Counted from the stretch's first letter, positions 9,538-23,449 are shown. The stretch is DNA of 64,000 bases from Pseudomonas bharatica CSV86 (GCF_000319305.2 NZ_AMWJ02000001.1:62001-126000), one strand, 5' to 3'. Numbers and translations are program-made. Notes: generated from the sequence alone by a model not told the origin.

Positions 9538-10317
9538 ATGAAGACCACCCACCTGATCGCCGGCCTGGCCCTCGGCCTGCTGGCCAGCAGCCCGCTGTTC
9601 GCCGCGGAAAAGACCCTGCGCATCGGCATCGAGGCGGCCTATCCACCGTTCGCCTACAAGACCCCGGACGGTAATATCGCCGGCTTCGACTACGACATCG
9701 GCAACGCCCTGTGCGCCGAGATGAAGGTCGAGTGCAAGTGGACCGAACAGGAATACGATGGCCTGATCCCATCGCTGAAGGTGAAGAAGATCGACGCCGC
9801 GCTGTCTTCGATCACCATCACCGAGGAACGCAAGAAATCCGTGGACTTCACCCACAAGTACTACTTCACCGGGGCGCGCCTGGCGATGAAGGAGGGCAGC
9901 CAGGTCGATGACCAGTACGAAGCCCTGAAAGGCAAGCGCATCGGCGTGCAGCGGGCGACCACCACCGACCGTTATGTCACTGCGGTGCTGGTACCCAAGG
10001 GCGTTGAAGTGGTGCGCTACACCACCAACGAAGAAATCTTCATGGACATGGCCTCGGGCCGGCTCGACGGCGTTTTCGCCGACACCATCCCGCTGCAGTT
10101 GGGCTTCCTCGAGAGTGACAAGGGCAAGGGCTTCGCGTTCGTCGGCCCGGAACTGAAGGATCCCAAGTTCGTCGGTGAAGGCGCCGGTATCGCCGTGCGC
10201 AAGGGCAATACCGAGCTGGTTGGGGAATTGAACAAGGCCATCGATGCGATTCGCGCCAATGGCGAGTACCAGAAGATCCAGGCCAAGTACTTCAAGACCG
10301 ATATCTACGGCGACTGA
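9538..10317 (+). CDS. Periplasmic amino-acid binding protein (Lys/Arg/ornithine type)
   Basis: Family 3 solute-binding protein of 259 residues with a signal peptide cleaved near [11 protein letters not shown]. It has the family signature [14 protein letters not shown] (about residues 48-61) and lacks a lipobox, so it should be free in the periplasm. No membrane or ATPase subunits of a transporter are adjacent. It lies tail-to-tail with dauR, the arrangement of PA3865 beside dauBAR in P. aeruginosa, which points to arginine or a related basic amino acid as ligand. It has an operator-like dyad at 9421-9445. Confidence 0.88.
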   Translation: MKTTHLIAGLALGLLASSPLFAAEKTLRIGIEAAYPPFAYKTPDGNIAGFDYDIGNALCAEMKVECKWTEQEYDGLIPSLKVKKIDAALSSITITEERKKSVDFTHKYYFTGARLAMKEGSQVDDQYEALKGKRIGVQRATTTDRYVTAVLVPKGVEVVRYTTNEEIFMDMASGRLDGVFADTIPLQLGFLESDKGKGFAFVGPELKDPKFVGEGAGIAVRKGNTELVGELNKAIDAIRANGEYQKIQAKYFKTDIYGD

Positions 10318-10348
10318 TCTGTCGCCCCAAGCCAGGGCCTGACGCTGT

Positions 10349-10969
10349 TCAGGCCTTGAGCTCCTTCAGGTGCTTGTACACCGTCGCCCGCCCCATGTTC
10401 AGCACATTGGCCACATAGTTGGCCGCACTCTTGCCCTTGAACGCGCCTTCGGCATGCAGGGCCAGGACCAGCTCGCGCTTGTGATCGCGGGTGAGCAGGT
10501 TGAGGCTGAGCTGACGCTGGCGCAGCCAGCTGTTGAGAAAGGTGTTGATGCGTTCCTGCCAATCATCGCGGAACAGTGATTCCGGCTGTGGAATCAGCTT
10601 GCCCGGCGAAAGGAACAGGTCCAGTGCCGCCTTGACGTTCTCGAACAGGGAAATGTTCAGGTTGATGCACAGCACCGCCAGCGGCTGGCCCGACGGGTCG
10701 CGCAGTACGGTGCTCAGCGAGCGGATCTTCTGGCCGTCCCAGTTGAGCTTTTCATAAGGGCCGATATTGGTTTCTTCGGTGCCCTCCTCGAACATGTCTT
10801 CCAGCGCGGCGTCGTCGCCGATCTCGCGCTTGGACAGGTTGTTGGCGATGTAGTCGATCTTCTGCGTGCGCAGGTCGTGCAGGACCACTTCGGCGTGGGG
10901 GAAGAACAAGGTGGCGATGGCATCGGCGATCGCCCGGTAGTTCTGCAGGAATGGATCGGGGCTGGACAT
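10349..10969 (-). CDS. dauR: DauR-type transcriptional regulator (YheO-like PAS plus HTH)
   Basis: Transcriptional regulator of 206 residues. The N-terminal YheO-type PAS-like domain (about residues 10-120) carries LHDLRTQKIDYIANNLSKRE. The C-terminal helix-turn-helix (about residues 150-205) ends AANYVANVLNMGRATVYKHL. I use the ATG at 10969; an open frame upstream is not coding-like. It lies downstream of dauB and dauA on the same strand. In P. aeruginosa DauR represses dauBAR in the absence of D-arginine or its products. Candidate binding sites are the dyads at 13165-13196 and 9421-9445. Confidence 0.88.
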   Translation of the reverse strand: MSSPDPFLQNYRAIADAIATLFFPHAEVVLHDLRTQKIDYIANNLSKREIGDDAALEDMFEEGTEETNIGPYEKLNWDGQKIRSLSTVLRDPSGQPLAVLCINLNISLFENVKAALDLFLSPGKLIPQPESLFRDDWQERINTFLNSWLRQRQLSLNLLTRDHKRELVLALHAEGAFKGKSAANYVANVLNMGRATVYKHLKELKA

Positions 10970-11043
10970 TCTGGCGGGCTCCGCGATGGGGTCGGCGCCC
11001 TTGGTGCAGGGCGCTGGGAGTTTGCCGCAAACGGCCGGAGGAG

Positions 11044-12189
<1,146 letters not shown>

Positions 12190-13140
12190 TCAGTGGCTGC
12201 ACTGCAGATGGTAGAGGGCATTGGCCAGGGCGATGTCTTCCAGGCCGAGGCCGATGGAACGGAAGAACGCGTGGCGCTTGTATTCGGGGCGGGCGGCATG
12301 GCCGCTGACCAGCTCCGGCAGGTCGCCGACGATGGCGGCCTGGTTCCAGCCATGCTGTTCGGCGGCCAGGCGCATTTCGCCGGCGTTGCCCGGGGTGGTC
12401 TTGCGGTAGTCGCAGTAGACGTCCATCGCTGCCAGGCTGGCCGGTGGTACTTCGTGGGCGCGTACGGCGTTGGTGCTGATCGAGGTGATCAGCGCCGGTT
12501 TGCTCAGCTTGGCCGGGTCGATCACCGGCTTGGCCGAAGAGGTGCAAAGCAGAATCACATCGGCGTCGTGCAGCGCGCTATCGAGGTCATCATGCAGGTC
12601 CAGGCGGCTGTCCAGGGCGAGAAAGGCGTTGCGCTGCTCGGCGCTTTTGCCTCGCAAGGAGGGCGAGTACAGGCGGATGTCCTGCCATTCGCGCAATTCG
12701 CTGACGTAATGCAAATGGGCGAGGGCGATCGGACCGCTGCCGATGATGGCCAGGCGCCGGGCGTCGGCCGGGGCCAGGGTATCCACCGCAACGGCGGTGG
12801 TCGCGGCGGTACGCGCCGTGGTCAGTTCGCCGGCGTCGCAGAGCAGCAGGGGCTGGCCGCTGTCCATCGACATCAGCAAGGTCCAGGCGGTCACCAGCGG
12901 CCCCTGGTCGCGGACGATGTAGGGAGACGTCTTGACGCCATAGACCCGTTCTTCGGCGAGCACGCCGCCGTAGTTGATGAAATCGCCCTGGCCGGCGGGA
13001 AACTCCACCAGTTGCTGTGGCGGTTGCACCGCCTGGCCTGCGGCCAGGTCGCGGAACAGGTCGCGCAGCACCCGGGGTACATCCACCCGGGCGAGCAGTT
13101 GGCGGGCTTGCTGCTGATCGATGACTAGAGGCGCGGCCAT
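12190..13140 (-). CDS. dauB: NAD(P)H-dependent iminoarginine reductase DauB (ornithine cyclodeaminase/mu-crystallin family)
   Basis: Reduces the iminoarginine (2-ketoarginine plus ammonia) made by DauA to L-arginine. The 316 residues contain the Rossmann motif IIGSGPIALAHL (about residues 130-141) of the ornithine cyclodeaminase/mu-crystallin family. The assignment over ornithine cyclodeaminase rests on the adjacent dauA and dauR, the order dauB-dauA-dauR as in PA3862-PA3864. First gene of the operon; a 32-bp dyad lies 25 bp upstream of its start codon. Confidence 0.88.
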   Translation of the reverse strand: MAAPLVIDQQQARQLLARVDVPRVLRDLFRDLAAGQAVQPPQQLVEFPAGQGDFINYGGVLAEERVYGVKTSPYIVRDQGPLVTAWTLLMSMDSGQPLLLCDAGELTTARTAATTAVAVDTLAPADARRLAIIGSGPIALAHLHYVSELREWQDIRLYSPSLRGKSAEQRNAFLALDSRLDLHDDLDSALHDADVILLCTSSAKPVIDPAKLSKPALITSISTNAVRAHEVPPASLAAMDVYCDYRKTTPGNAGEMRLAAEQHGWNQAAIVGDLPELVSGHAARPEYKRHAFFRSIGLGLEDIALANALYHLQCSH

Positions 13141-13164
13141 TGGGGAACTCCGGGTCTGGTTTAT

Positions 13165-13196
13165 AAACTAATTTTTCCATTATGGACTTTTAGTTT
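13165..13196 (-). promoter_or_regulatory. Operator-like dyad upstream of dauBAR
   Basis: A 32-bp near-perfect inverted repeat with outer arms AAACTA/TAGTTT and inner arms TCCA/TGGA. The core AAAGTCCATAATGGA (minus strand, 13176-13190) recurs upstream of the binding-protein gene at 9431-9445. Probable DauR site by position. Confidence 0.55.
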
Positions 13197-13223
13197 AAGT
13201 ATTTTCCATCCCCAGGGGCTGAA

Positions 13224-13327
13224 ATTTGTGGTGTTGCTGGTGGCCCTATCGCTGGCAAGCCAGCTCCCACAGACCCCCCCGTGGGAGCTGGCTTGCCAGC
13301 GATAGGGCCACCAGCATCACCACAAAT
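13224..13327. repeat. REPIN with unusually long arms
   Basis: A 104-bp palindrome from ATTTGTGGTG to its complement containing two inverted REP cores around an eight-C loop. It lies between divergently placed control elements: dauB upstream region and the rhlB-like terminator. Confidence 0.9.
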
Positions 13328-13336
13328 CTCCAGGCA

Positions 13337-13363
13337 TAAAAAAACGCAGTCCGAAGACTGCGT
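13337..13363 (-). terminator. Rho-independent terminator of the RhlB-type helicase gene
   Basis: On the minus strand ACGCAGTC-TTCG-GACTGCGT followed by a run of seven T residues (13337-13343 complement). The UUCG tetraloop is typical of stable terminators. Confidence 0.95.
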
Positions 13364-13372
13364 TCCTTGAAA

Positions 13373-14827
<1,455 letters not shown>

Positions 14828-14929
14828 GATCTTCTCATCGATTGGTTAAGGAATGTACGCCGGGCAGTGTAATGCAAGATTCGGGCTCGGCGTAGTGGAT
14901 TGATCCGACAACTACAGGTAATGCGACTT

Positions 14930-15921
<992 letters not shown>

Positions 15922-16950
15922 ATGAAGATGTTGAAGTCCACCCTGGCAGTCATGACGGCTGCCGCAGCGCTGGGCCTGAGTTCCTTTGCCCAGGCGGGTG
16001 CAACCCTGGATGCGGTGCAGAAGAAAGGCTTTGTACAGTGTGGGGTCAGTGACGGTCTGCCGGGCTTCTCGGTGCCGGACGCCAAGGGCACCATCGTCGG
16101 CATCGACGCTGACGTCTGCCGCGCCGTGGCCGCCGCAGTGTTCGGCGATGCGACCAAGGTCAAGTTCAGCCAGCTGAACGCCAAGGAGCGTTTCACCGCG
16201 CTGCAGTCCGGTGAAGTCGACGTGCTGTCGCGCAATACCACCTGGACCAGCTCGCGCGATGCCGGCATGGGCCTGGTGTTCGCCGGTGTCACCTACTACG
16301 ACGGCATCGGCTTCCTGGTGAACAAGAAGCTCGGCGTTTCCAGCGCCAAGGAGCTGGACGGTGCAACCATCTGCATCCAGGCCGGTACCACCACCGAACT
16401 GAACGTCTCCGACTACTTCCGTGCCAACGGCCTGAAGTACACCCCGATCACCTTCGACACGTCCGACGAAAGCGCCAAGTCGCTTGAATCCGGCCGTTGC
16501 GACGTGCTGACCTCGGACAAGTCGCAGCTCTACGCACAACGCTCCAAGCTGGCCTCGCCGACCGACTACGTCGTTCTGCCTGAAACCATCTCCAAGGAAC
16601 CGCTGGGCCCCGTCGTGCGCAAAGGCGACGAAGAGTGGTTCTCCATCGTGCGCTGGACCCTGTTCGCCATGCTCAACGCCGAAGAGGCGGGCGTCACCTC
16701 GAAGAACGTCGAGGCTGAAGCCAAGTCGACCAAGAACCCGGACGTGGCCCGTATGCTCGGCGCCGACGGTGAGTACGGCAAGGACCTGAAACTGCCGAAG
16801 GACTGGGTCGTACAGATCGTCAAGCAAGTGGGCAACTACGGCGAAGTGTTCGAGAAGAACCTTGGCAAGAGCACCCCGCTGCAGATCGACCGCGGCCTGA
16901 ACGCCCTGTGGAACAACGGCGGCATCCAGTACGCGCCTCCGGTGCGCTGA
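15922..16950 (+). CDS. aapJ: General L-amino-acid ABC transporter, periplasmic binding protein AapJ
   Basis: Binding protein of 342 residues with a signal peptide ending near SSFAQA-GATLD. The family 3 signature is GTIVGIDADVCRAVAAAVFG (about 55-75), and the RNTTWTSSRD motif is characteristic of AapJ. It feeds the aapQ/aapM/aapP transporter that follows: 67 bp to aapQ, then 10 and 11 bp gaps. It starts at ATG 15922 after GGAGG. Cotranscribed from the sigma-54 promoter; the large gap after aapJ would allow excess binding protein by differential mRNA stability. Confidence 0.94.
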   Translation: MKMLKSTLAVMTAAAALGLSSFAQAGATLDAVQKKGFVQCGVSDGLPGFSVPDAKGTIVGIDADVCRAVAAAVFGDATKVKFSQLNAKERFTALQSGEVDVLSRNTTWTSSRDAGMGLVFAGVTYYDGIGFLVNKKLGVSSAKELDGATICIQAGTTTELNVSDYFRANGLKYTPITFDTSDESAKSLESGRCDVLTSDKSQLYAQRSKLASPTDYVVLPETISKEPLGPVVRKGDEEWFSIVRWTLFAMLNAEEAGVTSKNVEAEAKSTKNPDVARMLGADGEYGKDLKLPKDWVVQIVKQVGNYGEVFEKNLGKSTPLQIDRGLNALWNNGGIQYAPPVR

Positions 16951-17017
16951 TCGGGTCGGCCCGCGGTGACGTTGCTGTCACCGCGGGCCGTAGCGTTTCT
17001 TCTCTTCGGGGCCTTTC

Positions 17018-18187
17018 ATGCACAATCCACCCAGGGGCTTGTCCCTTAGCGATCCACGCGTTCGCGCGTGGCTGTTCCAGATCCTCACGATAGTCTTCGT
17101 GGTCGGTCTGGGCTGGTATCTGTTCCACAACACCCAGACCAACCTGCAACACCGGGGCATCACCTCGGGCTTCGACTTCCTCGAGCGCAGCGCCGGCTTC
17201 GGCATCGCCCAGCATCTGATTCCCTACACCGAATCCGATTCCTATGCACGGGTCTTCGTCATCGGCCTGCTCAACACGCTGCTGGTGACCTTCATCGGTA
17301 TCATCCTCGCGACCTTGCTCGGCTTCATCATCGGTGTGGCGCGGCTGTCGCCGAACTGGATGATCAACAAGCTGGCCACCGTCTACGTCGAGACCTTCCG
17401 CAACATTCCGCCGCTCCTGCAGATCCTCTTCTGGTATTTCGCGGTGTTCCTGACCCTGCCGGGGCCACGGGGCAGCATCAACATCAACGACACCTTCTTC
17501 ATCAGCAACCGCGGGCTGAACATGCCCGGGGCCTCGCTGGCCGAAGGTTTCTGGCCGTTCGCGGTAGCGGTGCTGCTGGCGATCGTCGCCGTGGTCGCCA
17601 TGGTGCGCTGGGCCAATCGCCGCTTCGAGGCCACCGGCGAGCCGTTCCACAAGTTCTGGGCCGCCGTAGGCCTGCTGCTGCTGATTCCGGGCCTGAGCGT
17701 GCTGCTGTTCGGCAACCCGCTGAGCTGGGAACTGCCGGAGTTGAAAGGCTTCAACTTCGCCGGTGGCTGGGTGCTGATTCCCGAGCTGCTGGCGCTGACC
17801 CTGGCGCTGACCATCTACACCGCGGCGTTCATTGCCGAGATCGTCCGTTCCGGGATCCGCTCGGTGAGCCACGGCCAGACCGAAGCGGCGCGCTCCCTGG
17901 GCCTGCGCGAAGGGCCGACCCTGCGCAAGGTGATCATTCCCCAGGCCATGCGGGTGATCATTCCGCCGCTGACCAGCCAATACCTGAACCTGGCGAAGAA
18001 CTCCTCGCTGGCTGCCGGTATCGGTTACCCGGAAATGGTTTCGCTGTTCGCCGGCACCGTGCTCAACCAGACCGGGCAGGCCATCGAGGTGATAGCCATC
18101 ACCATGAGCGTGTACCTGGCCATCAGCATCAGCATTTCCCTGCTGATGAACTGGTACAACAAGCGCATTGCGCTGATCGAGCGGTAA
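17018..18187 (+). CDS. aapQ: General L-amino-acid ABC transporter permease AapQ
   Basis: Inner-membrane permease of 389 residues of the His/Glu/Gln/Arg (HEQRO) type. It has an N-terminal membrane helix (about 25-47), a periplasmic insert, and the permease core beginning about residue 85 (GLLNTLLVTFIGIILATLLG). The ABC-permease EAA loop reads EAARSLGLREGPTLRKVIIPQA near the C terminus. It pairs with AapM to form the channel. Confidence 0.94.
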   Translation: MHNPPRGLSLSDPRVRAWLFQILTIVFVVGLGWYLFHNTQTNLQHRGITSGFDFLERSAGFGIAQHLIPYTESDSYARVFVIGLLNTLLVTFIGIILATLLGFIIGVARLSPNWMINKLATVYVETFRNIPPLLQILFWYFAVFLTLPGPRGSININDTFFISNRGLNMPGASLAEGFWPFAVAVLLAIVAVVAMVRWANRRFEATGEPFHKFWAAVGLLLLIPGLSVLLFGNPLSWELPELKGFNFAGGWVLIPELLALTLALTIYTAAFIAEIVRSGIRSVSHGQTEAARSLGLREGPTLRKVIIPQAMRVIIPPLTSQYLNLAKNSSLAAGIGYPEMVSLFAGTVLNQTGQAIEVIAITMSVYLAISISISLLMNWYNKRIALIER

Positions 18188-18197
18188 GGAGACGCGC

Positions 18198-19292
18198 ATG
18201 AGTACCCATGTTTTCAAACCCGACATGCCGCCACCGGTGAAGACCGTCGGTGTCGTCGCCTGGCTGCGGGCCAACCTGTTCTCCAGCTGGCTCAACACCC
18301 TGCTGACCCTGTTCGCCATCTACCTGGTCTGGCTGATCGTGCCGCCCTTGCTGCAATGGTCGATCTTCGACGCCAACTGGGTCGGCACGACCCGCGCCGA
18401 CTGTACCAAGGAGGGCGCCTGCTGGGTGTTCGTCCAGCAGCGCTTCGGCCAGTTCATGTATGGCTATTACCCCACCGAGCTGCGCTGGCGCGTTGACCTG
18501 ACGGTGTGGCTGGCAGTGATCGGCGCGGCGCCGCTGTTCATCTCGCGCTTCCCGCGCAAAGCGGTCTACGGCCTGTGCTTCCTCGTCGCCTACCCGATCA
18601 TCGCCTACACCCTGCTGCATGGTGGCCTGGGCATGACCACGGTACCCACCAGCCAGTGGGGCGGCCTGATGCTGACCCTGGTGATCGCTACCGTGGGCAT
18701 CGTCGGCGCCTTGCCGCTGGGCATCCTGCTGGCGCTTGGCCGGCGTTCGAAGATGCCGGCGGTAAAGGTGGTCTGCGTGACCTTCATCGAGTTCTGGCGC
18801 GGCGTGCCGTTGATCACCGTGCTGTTCATGTCCTCGGTGATGCTTCCGCTGTTCCTGCCCGAGGGCATGAGCTTCGACAAGCTGCTGCGCGCCATGATCG
18901 GGGTGATCCTGTTCCAGTCGGCCTATATCGCCGAGGTGGTGCGCGGTGGCCTGCAGGCCATTCCCAAGGGCCAGTACGAAGCCGCCGCCGCCATGGGCCT
19001 GGGCTACTGGCGCGCCATGGGCCTGGTGATCCTGCCGCAGGCCCTGAAGCTGGTGATTCCCGGCATCGTCAACACCTTCATTGCCCTGTTCAAGGACACC
19101 AGCCTGGTGATCATCATCGGCCTGTTCGACCTGCTCAACAGCGTCAAGCAGGCGGCTGCCGACCCCAAATGGCTGGGCATGGCGACCGAGGGCTACGTGT
19201 TCGCGGCCCTGGTGTTCTGGATTTTCTGTTTCGGTATGTCCCGCTACTCCATGCATCTGGAGCGCAAGCTGGATACAGGCCACAAGCGTTAG
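18198..19292 (+). CDS. aapM: General L-amino-acid ABC transporter permease AapM
   Basis: Second permease, 364 residues, 10 bp after aapQ. Membrane helices run through the protein; the EAA loop reads [23 protein letters not shown] about 100 residues from the C terminus. A Cys-containing periplasmic segment (CTKEGACW) lies in the N-terminal insert. It forms the heterodimeric channel with AapQ. Confidence 0.94.
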   Translation: MSTHVFKPDMPPPVKTVGVVAWLRANLFSSWLNTLLTLFAIYLVWLIVPPLLQWSIFDANWVGTTRADCTKEGACWVFVQQRFGQFMYGYYPTELRWRVDLTVWLAVIGAAPLFISRFPRKAVYGLCFLVAYPIIAYTLLHGGLGMTTVPTSQWGGLMLTLVIATVGIVGALPLGILLALGRRSKMPAVKVVCVTFIEFWRGVPLITVLFMSSVMLPLFLPEGMSFDKLLRAMIGVILFQSAYIAEVVRGGLQAIPKGQYEAAAAMGLGYWRAMGLVILPQALKLVIPGIVNTFIALFKDTSLVIIIGLFDLLNSVKQAAADPKWLGMATEGYVFAALVFWIFCFGMSRYSMHLERKLDTGHKR

Positions 19293-19303
19293 GAGAGATT
19301 TTG

Positions 19304-20068
19304 ATGAGCGAAGCGATCAAACAGCCTGTTGGCCCTGAAGGCATTATCCAGATGCAGGGCGTGAACAAGTGGTACGGCCAGTTCCACGTGCTCAAGGACA
19401 TCAACCTGAATGTGCGCCAGGGCGAGCGTATCGTCCTGTGCGGGCCGTCCGGCTCGGGCAAGTCCACCACCATCCGTTGCCTCAACCGTCTGGAAGAGCA
19501 CCAGCAGGGCCGCATCGTGGTGGATGGCGTGGAACTGACCAACGACCTCAAGCAGATCGAGGCGATCCGCCGTGAAGTCGGCATGGTGTTCCAGCACTTC
19601 AACCTGTTCCCGCACCTGACCATCCTGCAGAACTGCACCCTGGCCCCGATGTGGGTCCGCAAGATGCCCAAGCGCAAGGCCGAGGAAATCGCCATGCACT
19701 ATCTGGAGCGGGTACGGATTCCGGAGCAGGCGCACAAATTCCCGGGGCAGTTGTCCGGTGGCCAGCAGCAGCGCGTGGCAATCGCCAGGGCGCTGTGCAT
19801 GAAACCGAAGATCATGCTGTTCGACGAGCCGACCTCGGCACTCGACCCGGAGATGGTCAAGGAAGTGCTGGATACCATGGTCAGCCTGGCGGAAGACGGC
19901 ATGACCATGCTCTGCGTGACCCACGAGATGGGCTTCGCCCGGACCGTGGCGAACCGGGTGATCTTCATGGACAAGGGGGAGATCGTCGAGCAGGCGGCAC
20001 CGGATGACTTCTTCGACCGGCCGCAGAATGACCGGACCAAGTTGTTCCTGAGTCAGATCCTGCATTGA
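19304..20068 (+). CDS. aapP: General L-amino-acid ABC transporter ATP-binding protein AapP
   Basis: ABC ATPase of 254 residues. Walker [10 protein letters not shown] (about 46-54), Q-loop [10 protein letters not shown], signature LSGGQQQR, Walker [13 protein letters not shown] and H-loop VTHEMGFA are all intact. I use the ATG at 19304, preceded by AGGAGAG; the open frame runs far upstream inside aapM, which is not a real extension. Last gene of the operon; a REPIN at 20111 separates it from convergent algW. Confidence 0.95.
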   Translation: MSEAIKQPVGPEGIIQMQGVNKWYGQFHVLKDINLNVRQGERIVLCGPSGSGKSTTIRCLNRLEEHQQGRIVVDGVELTNDLKQIEAIRREVGMVFQHFNLFPHLTILQNCTLAPMWVRKMPKRKAEEIAMHYLERVRIPEQAHKFPGQLSGGQQQRVAIARALCMKPKIMLFDEPTSALDPEMVKEVLDTMVSLAEDGMTMLCVTHEMGFARTVANRVIFMDKGEIVEQAAPDDFFDRPQNDRTKLFLSQILH

Positions 20069-20110
20069 TTGAAGTGGCTGGCAGACTCTGGTTTGCCAGC
20101 CATTCTTGTG

Positions 20111-20205
20111 TTGTTTTGAGGGCCTAATCGCTGGCAAGCCAGCTCCCACAGGTATCGCATAACCTGTGGGAGCTGGCTTGCCAGCGATTAGGCCCTCAAG
20201 AGCAA
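20111..20205. repeat. REPIN between convergent aapP and algW
   Basis: 95-bp palindrome of two inverted REP cores with extended arms (GGGCCTAATCGCTGGC and complement). It sits between two convergent genes and could serve as a bidirectional transcription or mRNA-decay barrier. Confidence 0.9.
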
Positions 20206-20218
20206 TAAGACTCCTGGA

Positions 20219-21379
20219 TCAGTTCTCTTCTTCCTTCACCACCGGCGCCGGTGGTGGCCGCAGCCCGACCTCGGCTACCAGCTTCAACTGCTTGCCATTG
20301 CGCATGACCTCGATGGCCACCTTCTCGCTCGGCTTGATCCGTGCCACCTGGTTCATCGAGCGCCGACCGTCCCCGGCCGGTTCGCCGTTGATACTCAGGA
20401 TCACGTCACCCAGTTGCAAGCCAGCCCTTTGTGCCGGCCCGTCGCGGAAAATCCCCGCGACCACGATACCCGGGCGGCCCTTCATGCCGAACGACTCCGC
20501 CAGTTCCTCGCTCAGCGGCTGTACTTCAAGGCCCAGCCAGCCGCGAATCACCTGGCCATGCTCGATGATCGACTTCATCACCTCCAGCGCCAGCTTGGTA
20601 GGGATCGCGAAACCAATGCCCTGGGAGCCGCCCGATTTGGAGAAGATCGCCGTATTGATCCCGGTCAGGTTGCCGTTGGCGTCCACCAGCGCACCGCCGG
20701 AGTTGCCCGGGTTGATCGCAGCGTCGGTCTGGATGAAGTCCTCGTAGTTGTTCAGGCCCAACTGGTTGCGGCCGGTGGCGCTGATGATGCCCATGGTCAC
20801 GGTCTGGCCTACGCCGAAGGGGTTGCCGATGGCCAGGGCGACATCGCCGATGCGGATGGTGTCGGAGCGTCCGATGGTGATCGCCGGCAGGTTCTTCAGG
20901 TCGATCTTCAGCACCGCCAGGTCGGTTTCCGGGTCGCTGCCGATGACCCGGGCCAGGGTTTCACGACCGTCCTTGAGCGCCACCACGATCTGGTCGGCGC
21001 CGGCGGTCACGTGGTTGTTGGTCAGCAGATAGCCTTCCGGGCTCATGATCACCGCCGAACCCAGGCTCGACTCCCAGCGGCGCTGCTTGGGCAGGTTGTC
21101 GCCGAAGAAGCGGCGGAACTGCGGATCCTCGAACAATGGATGGGCGGACTTGTTGACCACCTTAGTGGTGTACAGGTTGGCAACGGCCGGCGCTGCGTGG
21201 GTCACCGCGTCGGCGTAGGACACCGGGCCCTGGACCACATTGGTGGTCTGCGGTGCCTGTTGCAGGTTGACGTCCTGGCTGGGCAGGCCGACCCACTCGG
21301 GAAAACGCTGGATGACCAGCATGGCGATCAGCACGCCGGTGAACAGCGGCCAGCCGAAGTAACGCAGAGCCTTGAACAT
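20219..21379 (-). CDS. algW: Periplasmic site-1 serine protease AlgW (DegS family)
   Basis: Inner-membrane-anchored PDZ protease of 386 residues that senses misfolded envelope proteins and starts degradation of the anti-sigma factor MucA, releasing AlgU. A single N-terminal membrane anchor (about 7-24) is followed by the trypsin-like domain with His in TNNHV, Asp in DPETDLAVL and Ser in NPGNSGGAL, then one PDZ domain (about 275-365). Functionally it connects to the alginate genes at the start of the window, since AlgU drives algD. It ends 13 bp from the REPIN. Confidence 0.94.
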   Translation of the reverse strand: MFKALRYFGWPLFTGVLIAMLVIQRFPEWVGLPSQDVNLQQAPQTTNVVQGPVSYADAVTHAAPAVANLYTTKVVNKSAHPLFEDPQFRRFFGDNLPKQRRWESSLGSAVIMSPEGYLLTNNHVTAGADQIVVALKDGRETLARVIGSDPETDLAVLKIDLKNLPAITIGRSDTIRIGDVALAIGNPFGVGQTVTMGIISATGRNQLGLNNYEDFIQTDAAINPGNSGGALVDANGNLTGINTAIFSKSGGSQGIGFAIPTKLALEVMKSIIEHGQVIRGWLGLEVQPLSEELAESFGMKGRPGIVVAGIFRDGPAQRAGLQLGDVILSINGEPAGDGRRSMNQVARIKPSEKVAIEVMRNGKQLKLVAEVGLRPPPAPVVKEEEN

Positions 21380-21620
21380 TTAACGCATCCTGGGGGAGTT
21401 GGCCCGAGCCGGTGACGCTATGGGGAAAGTGGTTTGAAGCGCGCGATGATACTTCGGCAAGCACCCGGCAGGAACCGCTAAATCACTCGGCGAGCGATGC
21501 CTGCCACCGAGTGCCCCGGGGCATTGCCGGCGGTTTCCCCGAAACCGTCGACGGCCCATAATGGCCGGCATTATACGGGGCCTTGCGCCGCGCTGAACTG
21601 CTGAATTGAGGAGTCTTTCC

Positions 21621-22379
21621 ATGGCTGTTGCCCTGACTACCCTGGTCGAGGAAGCCGACCGTTATCTCGGTAGTGCAAAAATCCAGGATTACTGCCCTAA
21701 CGGCCTGCAGGTCGAGGGGCGCCCGCAGGTGACCCGCATCGTCAGCGGCGTTACCGCCAGCCAGGCACTGCTGGACGCGGCGGTTGAGGCGGGAGCGGAC
21801 CTGGTGCTGGTGCATCACGGCTATTTCTGGAAAGGCGAGAACCCGTGCATCACCGGGATGAAGCAGCGGCGCCTGAAAACCCTGCTCAAGCACGACATCA
21901 GCCTGCTGGCCTACCACCTGCCGCTGGACGTGCACCCGGAGGTGGGCAACAACGTGCAGTTGGCCCGGCAACTGGACATCACCGTCGAAGGCCCGCTGGA
22001 TCCGGCCAACCCGCGCGTGGTGGGGCTGGTCGGTTCGCTGGCCGAGCCGGTGTCGGCCCGTGACTTCGCCCGTCGGGTCAGTGAAGTCATGGGGCGCGAG
22101 CCGCTGCTGGTCGAGGGCGAGGACGTCATCCGCCGGGTGGGCTGGTGCACCGGCGGCGGCCAGGGCTATATCGACCAGGCGATCGAGGCGGGTGTGGACC
22201 TGTTCATCAGCGGCGAAGCGTCCGAGCAGACCTACCACAGCGCCCGGGAGAACGGCATCAGCTTCATCGCTGCCGGCCACCACGCGACCGAGCGCTACGG
22301 CGTCCAGGCGCTTGGCGATTACCTGGCCCGGCGTTTTGCCCTGGAGCATCTGTTCATCGACTGCCCCAACCCTGTGTGA
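21621..22379 (+). CDS. Nif3-like dinuclear metal center hexameric protein
   Basis: NIF3/GTP cyclohydrolase I type 2-like protein (YbgI family) of 252 residues. The metal ligands typical of the family are visible: VLVHHGYFW near residue 65, AYHLPLDVH near 100, and the C-terminal GHHATERYG. Cytoplasmic; the biological role is unsettled. ATG 21621 follows GAGGAG. It sits between algW and cysD as in other Pseudomonas (PA4445 position). Confidence 0.9.
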   Translation: MAVALTTLVEEADRYLGSAKIQDYCPNGLQVEGRPQVTRIVSGVTASQALLDAAVEAGADLVLVHHGYFWKGENPCITGMKQRRLKTLLKHDISLLAYHLPLDVHPEVGNNVQLARQLDITVEGPLDPANPRVVGLVGSLAEPVSARDFARRVSEVMGREPLLVEGEDVIRRVGWCTGGGQGYIDQAIEAGVDLFISGEASEQTYHSARENGISFIAAGHHATERYGVQALGDYLARRFALEHLFIDCPNPV

Positions 22380-22516
22380 GCCCAAACGGTCGGGCATATC
22401 CATAGATTGTTTCGTTCTAGCCACCCTCCTAAATAGAAGCGGGCGCTGTGATAGAGTGGCCCGCTCGAACACGGCCCGTTTGGCCGTCCACAAGATCGTT
22501 TTTCCCGTGAGTAGCC

Positions 22517-23434
22517 ATGGTCGACAAACTGACGCATTTGAAACAGCTGGAGGCGGAAAGCATCCACATCATTCGTGAGGTGGCCGCCGAGTTCGACAAC
22601 CCGGTGATGCTTTACTCCATTGGCAAGGATTCGGCCGTGATGCTGCATCTGGCACGCAAGGCCTTCTTCCCTGGCAAGCTGCCGTTTCCTGTGATGCACG
22701 TCGACACCCAATGGAAATTCCAGGAGATGTACCGCTTCCGCGACAAGATGGTCGAGGAAATGGGCCTGGAGCTGATCACCCACGTCAACCCCGAAGGTGT
22801 GGCGCAGGGCATCAACCCGTTCACCCACGGCAGCTCCAAGCACACCGACATCATGAAGACCCAGGGCCTCAAGCAGGCGCTGGACAAGCACGGCTTCGAC
22901 GCCGCCTTCGGTGGCGCGCGCCGCGACGAAGAGAAGTCGCGGGCCAAGGAACGCGTATATTCCTTCCGCGACAGCAAGCACCGCTGGGACCCGAAGAACC
23001 AGCGTCCGGAGCTGTGGAACGTCTACAACGGCAAGGTCAACAAGGGCGAGTCGATTCGCGTGTTCCCCCTGTCGAACTGGACCGAGCTGGACATCTGGCA
23101 ATACATCTATCTCGAAGGCATCCCGATCGTGCCGCTGTACTTCGCCGCCGAGCGTGAAGTCATCGAGAAGAACGGCACCCTGATCATGATCGACGACGAT
23201 CGTATCCTCGAGCACCTGAGCGACGAGGAAAAAGCCCGCATCGTCAAGAAGAAGGTGCGTTTCCGTACCCTCGGCTGCTACCCGTTGACGGGTGCCGTCG
23301 AGTCGGAGGCCGAGACCCTGACGGACATCATTCAGGAAATGCTCCTGACCCGTACGTCCGAACGCCAGGGCCGTGTCATCGACCACGATGGCGCCGGTTC
23401 CATGGAAGACAAGAAACGCCAAGGCTACTTCTAA
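22517..23434 (+). CDS. cysD: Sulfate adenylyltransferase subunit 2 CysD
   Basis: Catalytic subunit of ATP sulfurylase: makes adenosine 5'-phosphosulfate from sulfate and ATP, driven by GTP hydrolysis in CysN. It has 305 residues with the PP-loop motif [18 protein letters not shown] (about 34-51), the [11 protein letters not shown] segment, and the C-terminal RQGRVIDHD...[10 protein letters not shown] tail. Followed after 15 bp by cysNC in the sulfate assimilation operon. Confidence 0.96.
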   Translation: MVDKLTHLKQLEAESIHIIREVAAEFDNPVMLYSIGKDSAVMLHLARKAFFPGKLPFPVMHVDTQWKFQEMYRFRDKMVEEMGLELITHVNPEGVAQGINPFTHGSSKHTDIMKTQGLKQALDKHGFDAAFGGARRDEEKSRAKERVYSFRDSKHRWDPKNQRPELWNVYNGKVNKGESIRVFPLSNWTELDIWQYIYLEGIPIVPLYFAAEREVIEKNGTLIMIDDDRILEHLSDEEKARIVKKKVRFRTLGCYPLTGAVESEAETLTDIIQEMLLTRTSERQGRVIDHDGAGSMEDKKRQGYF

Positions 23435-23449
23435 TTTCAGGGTTACTCC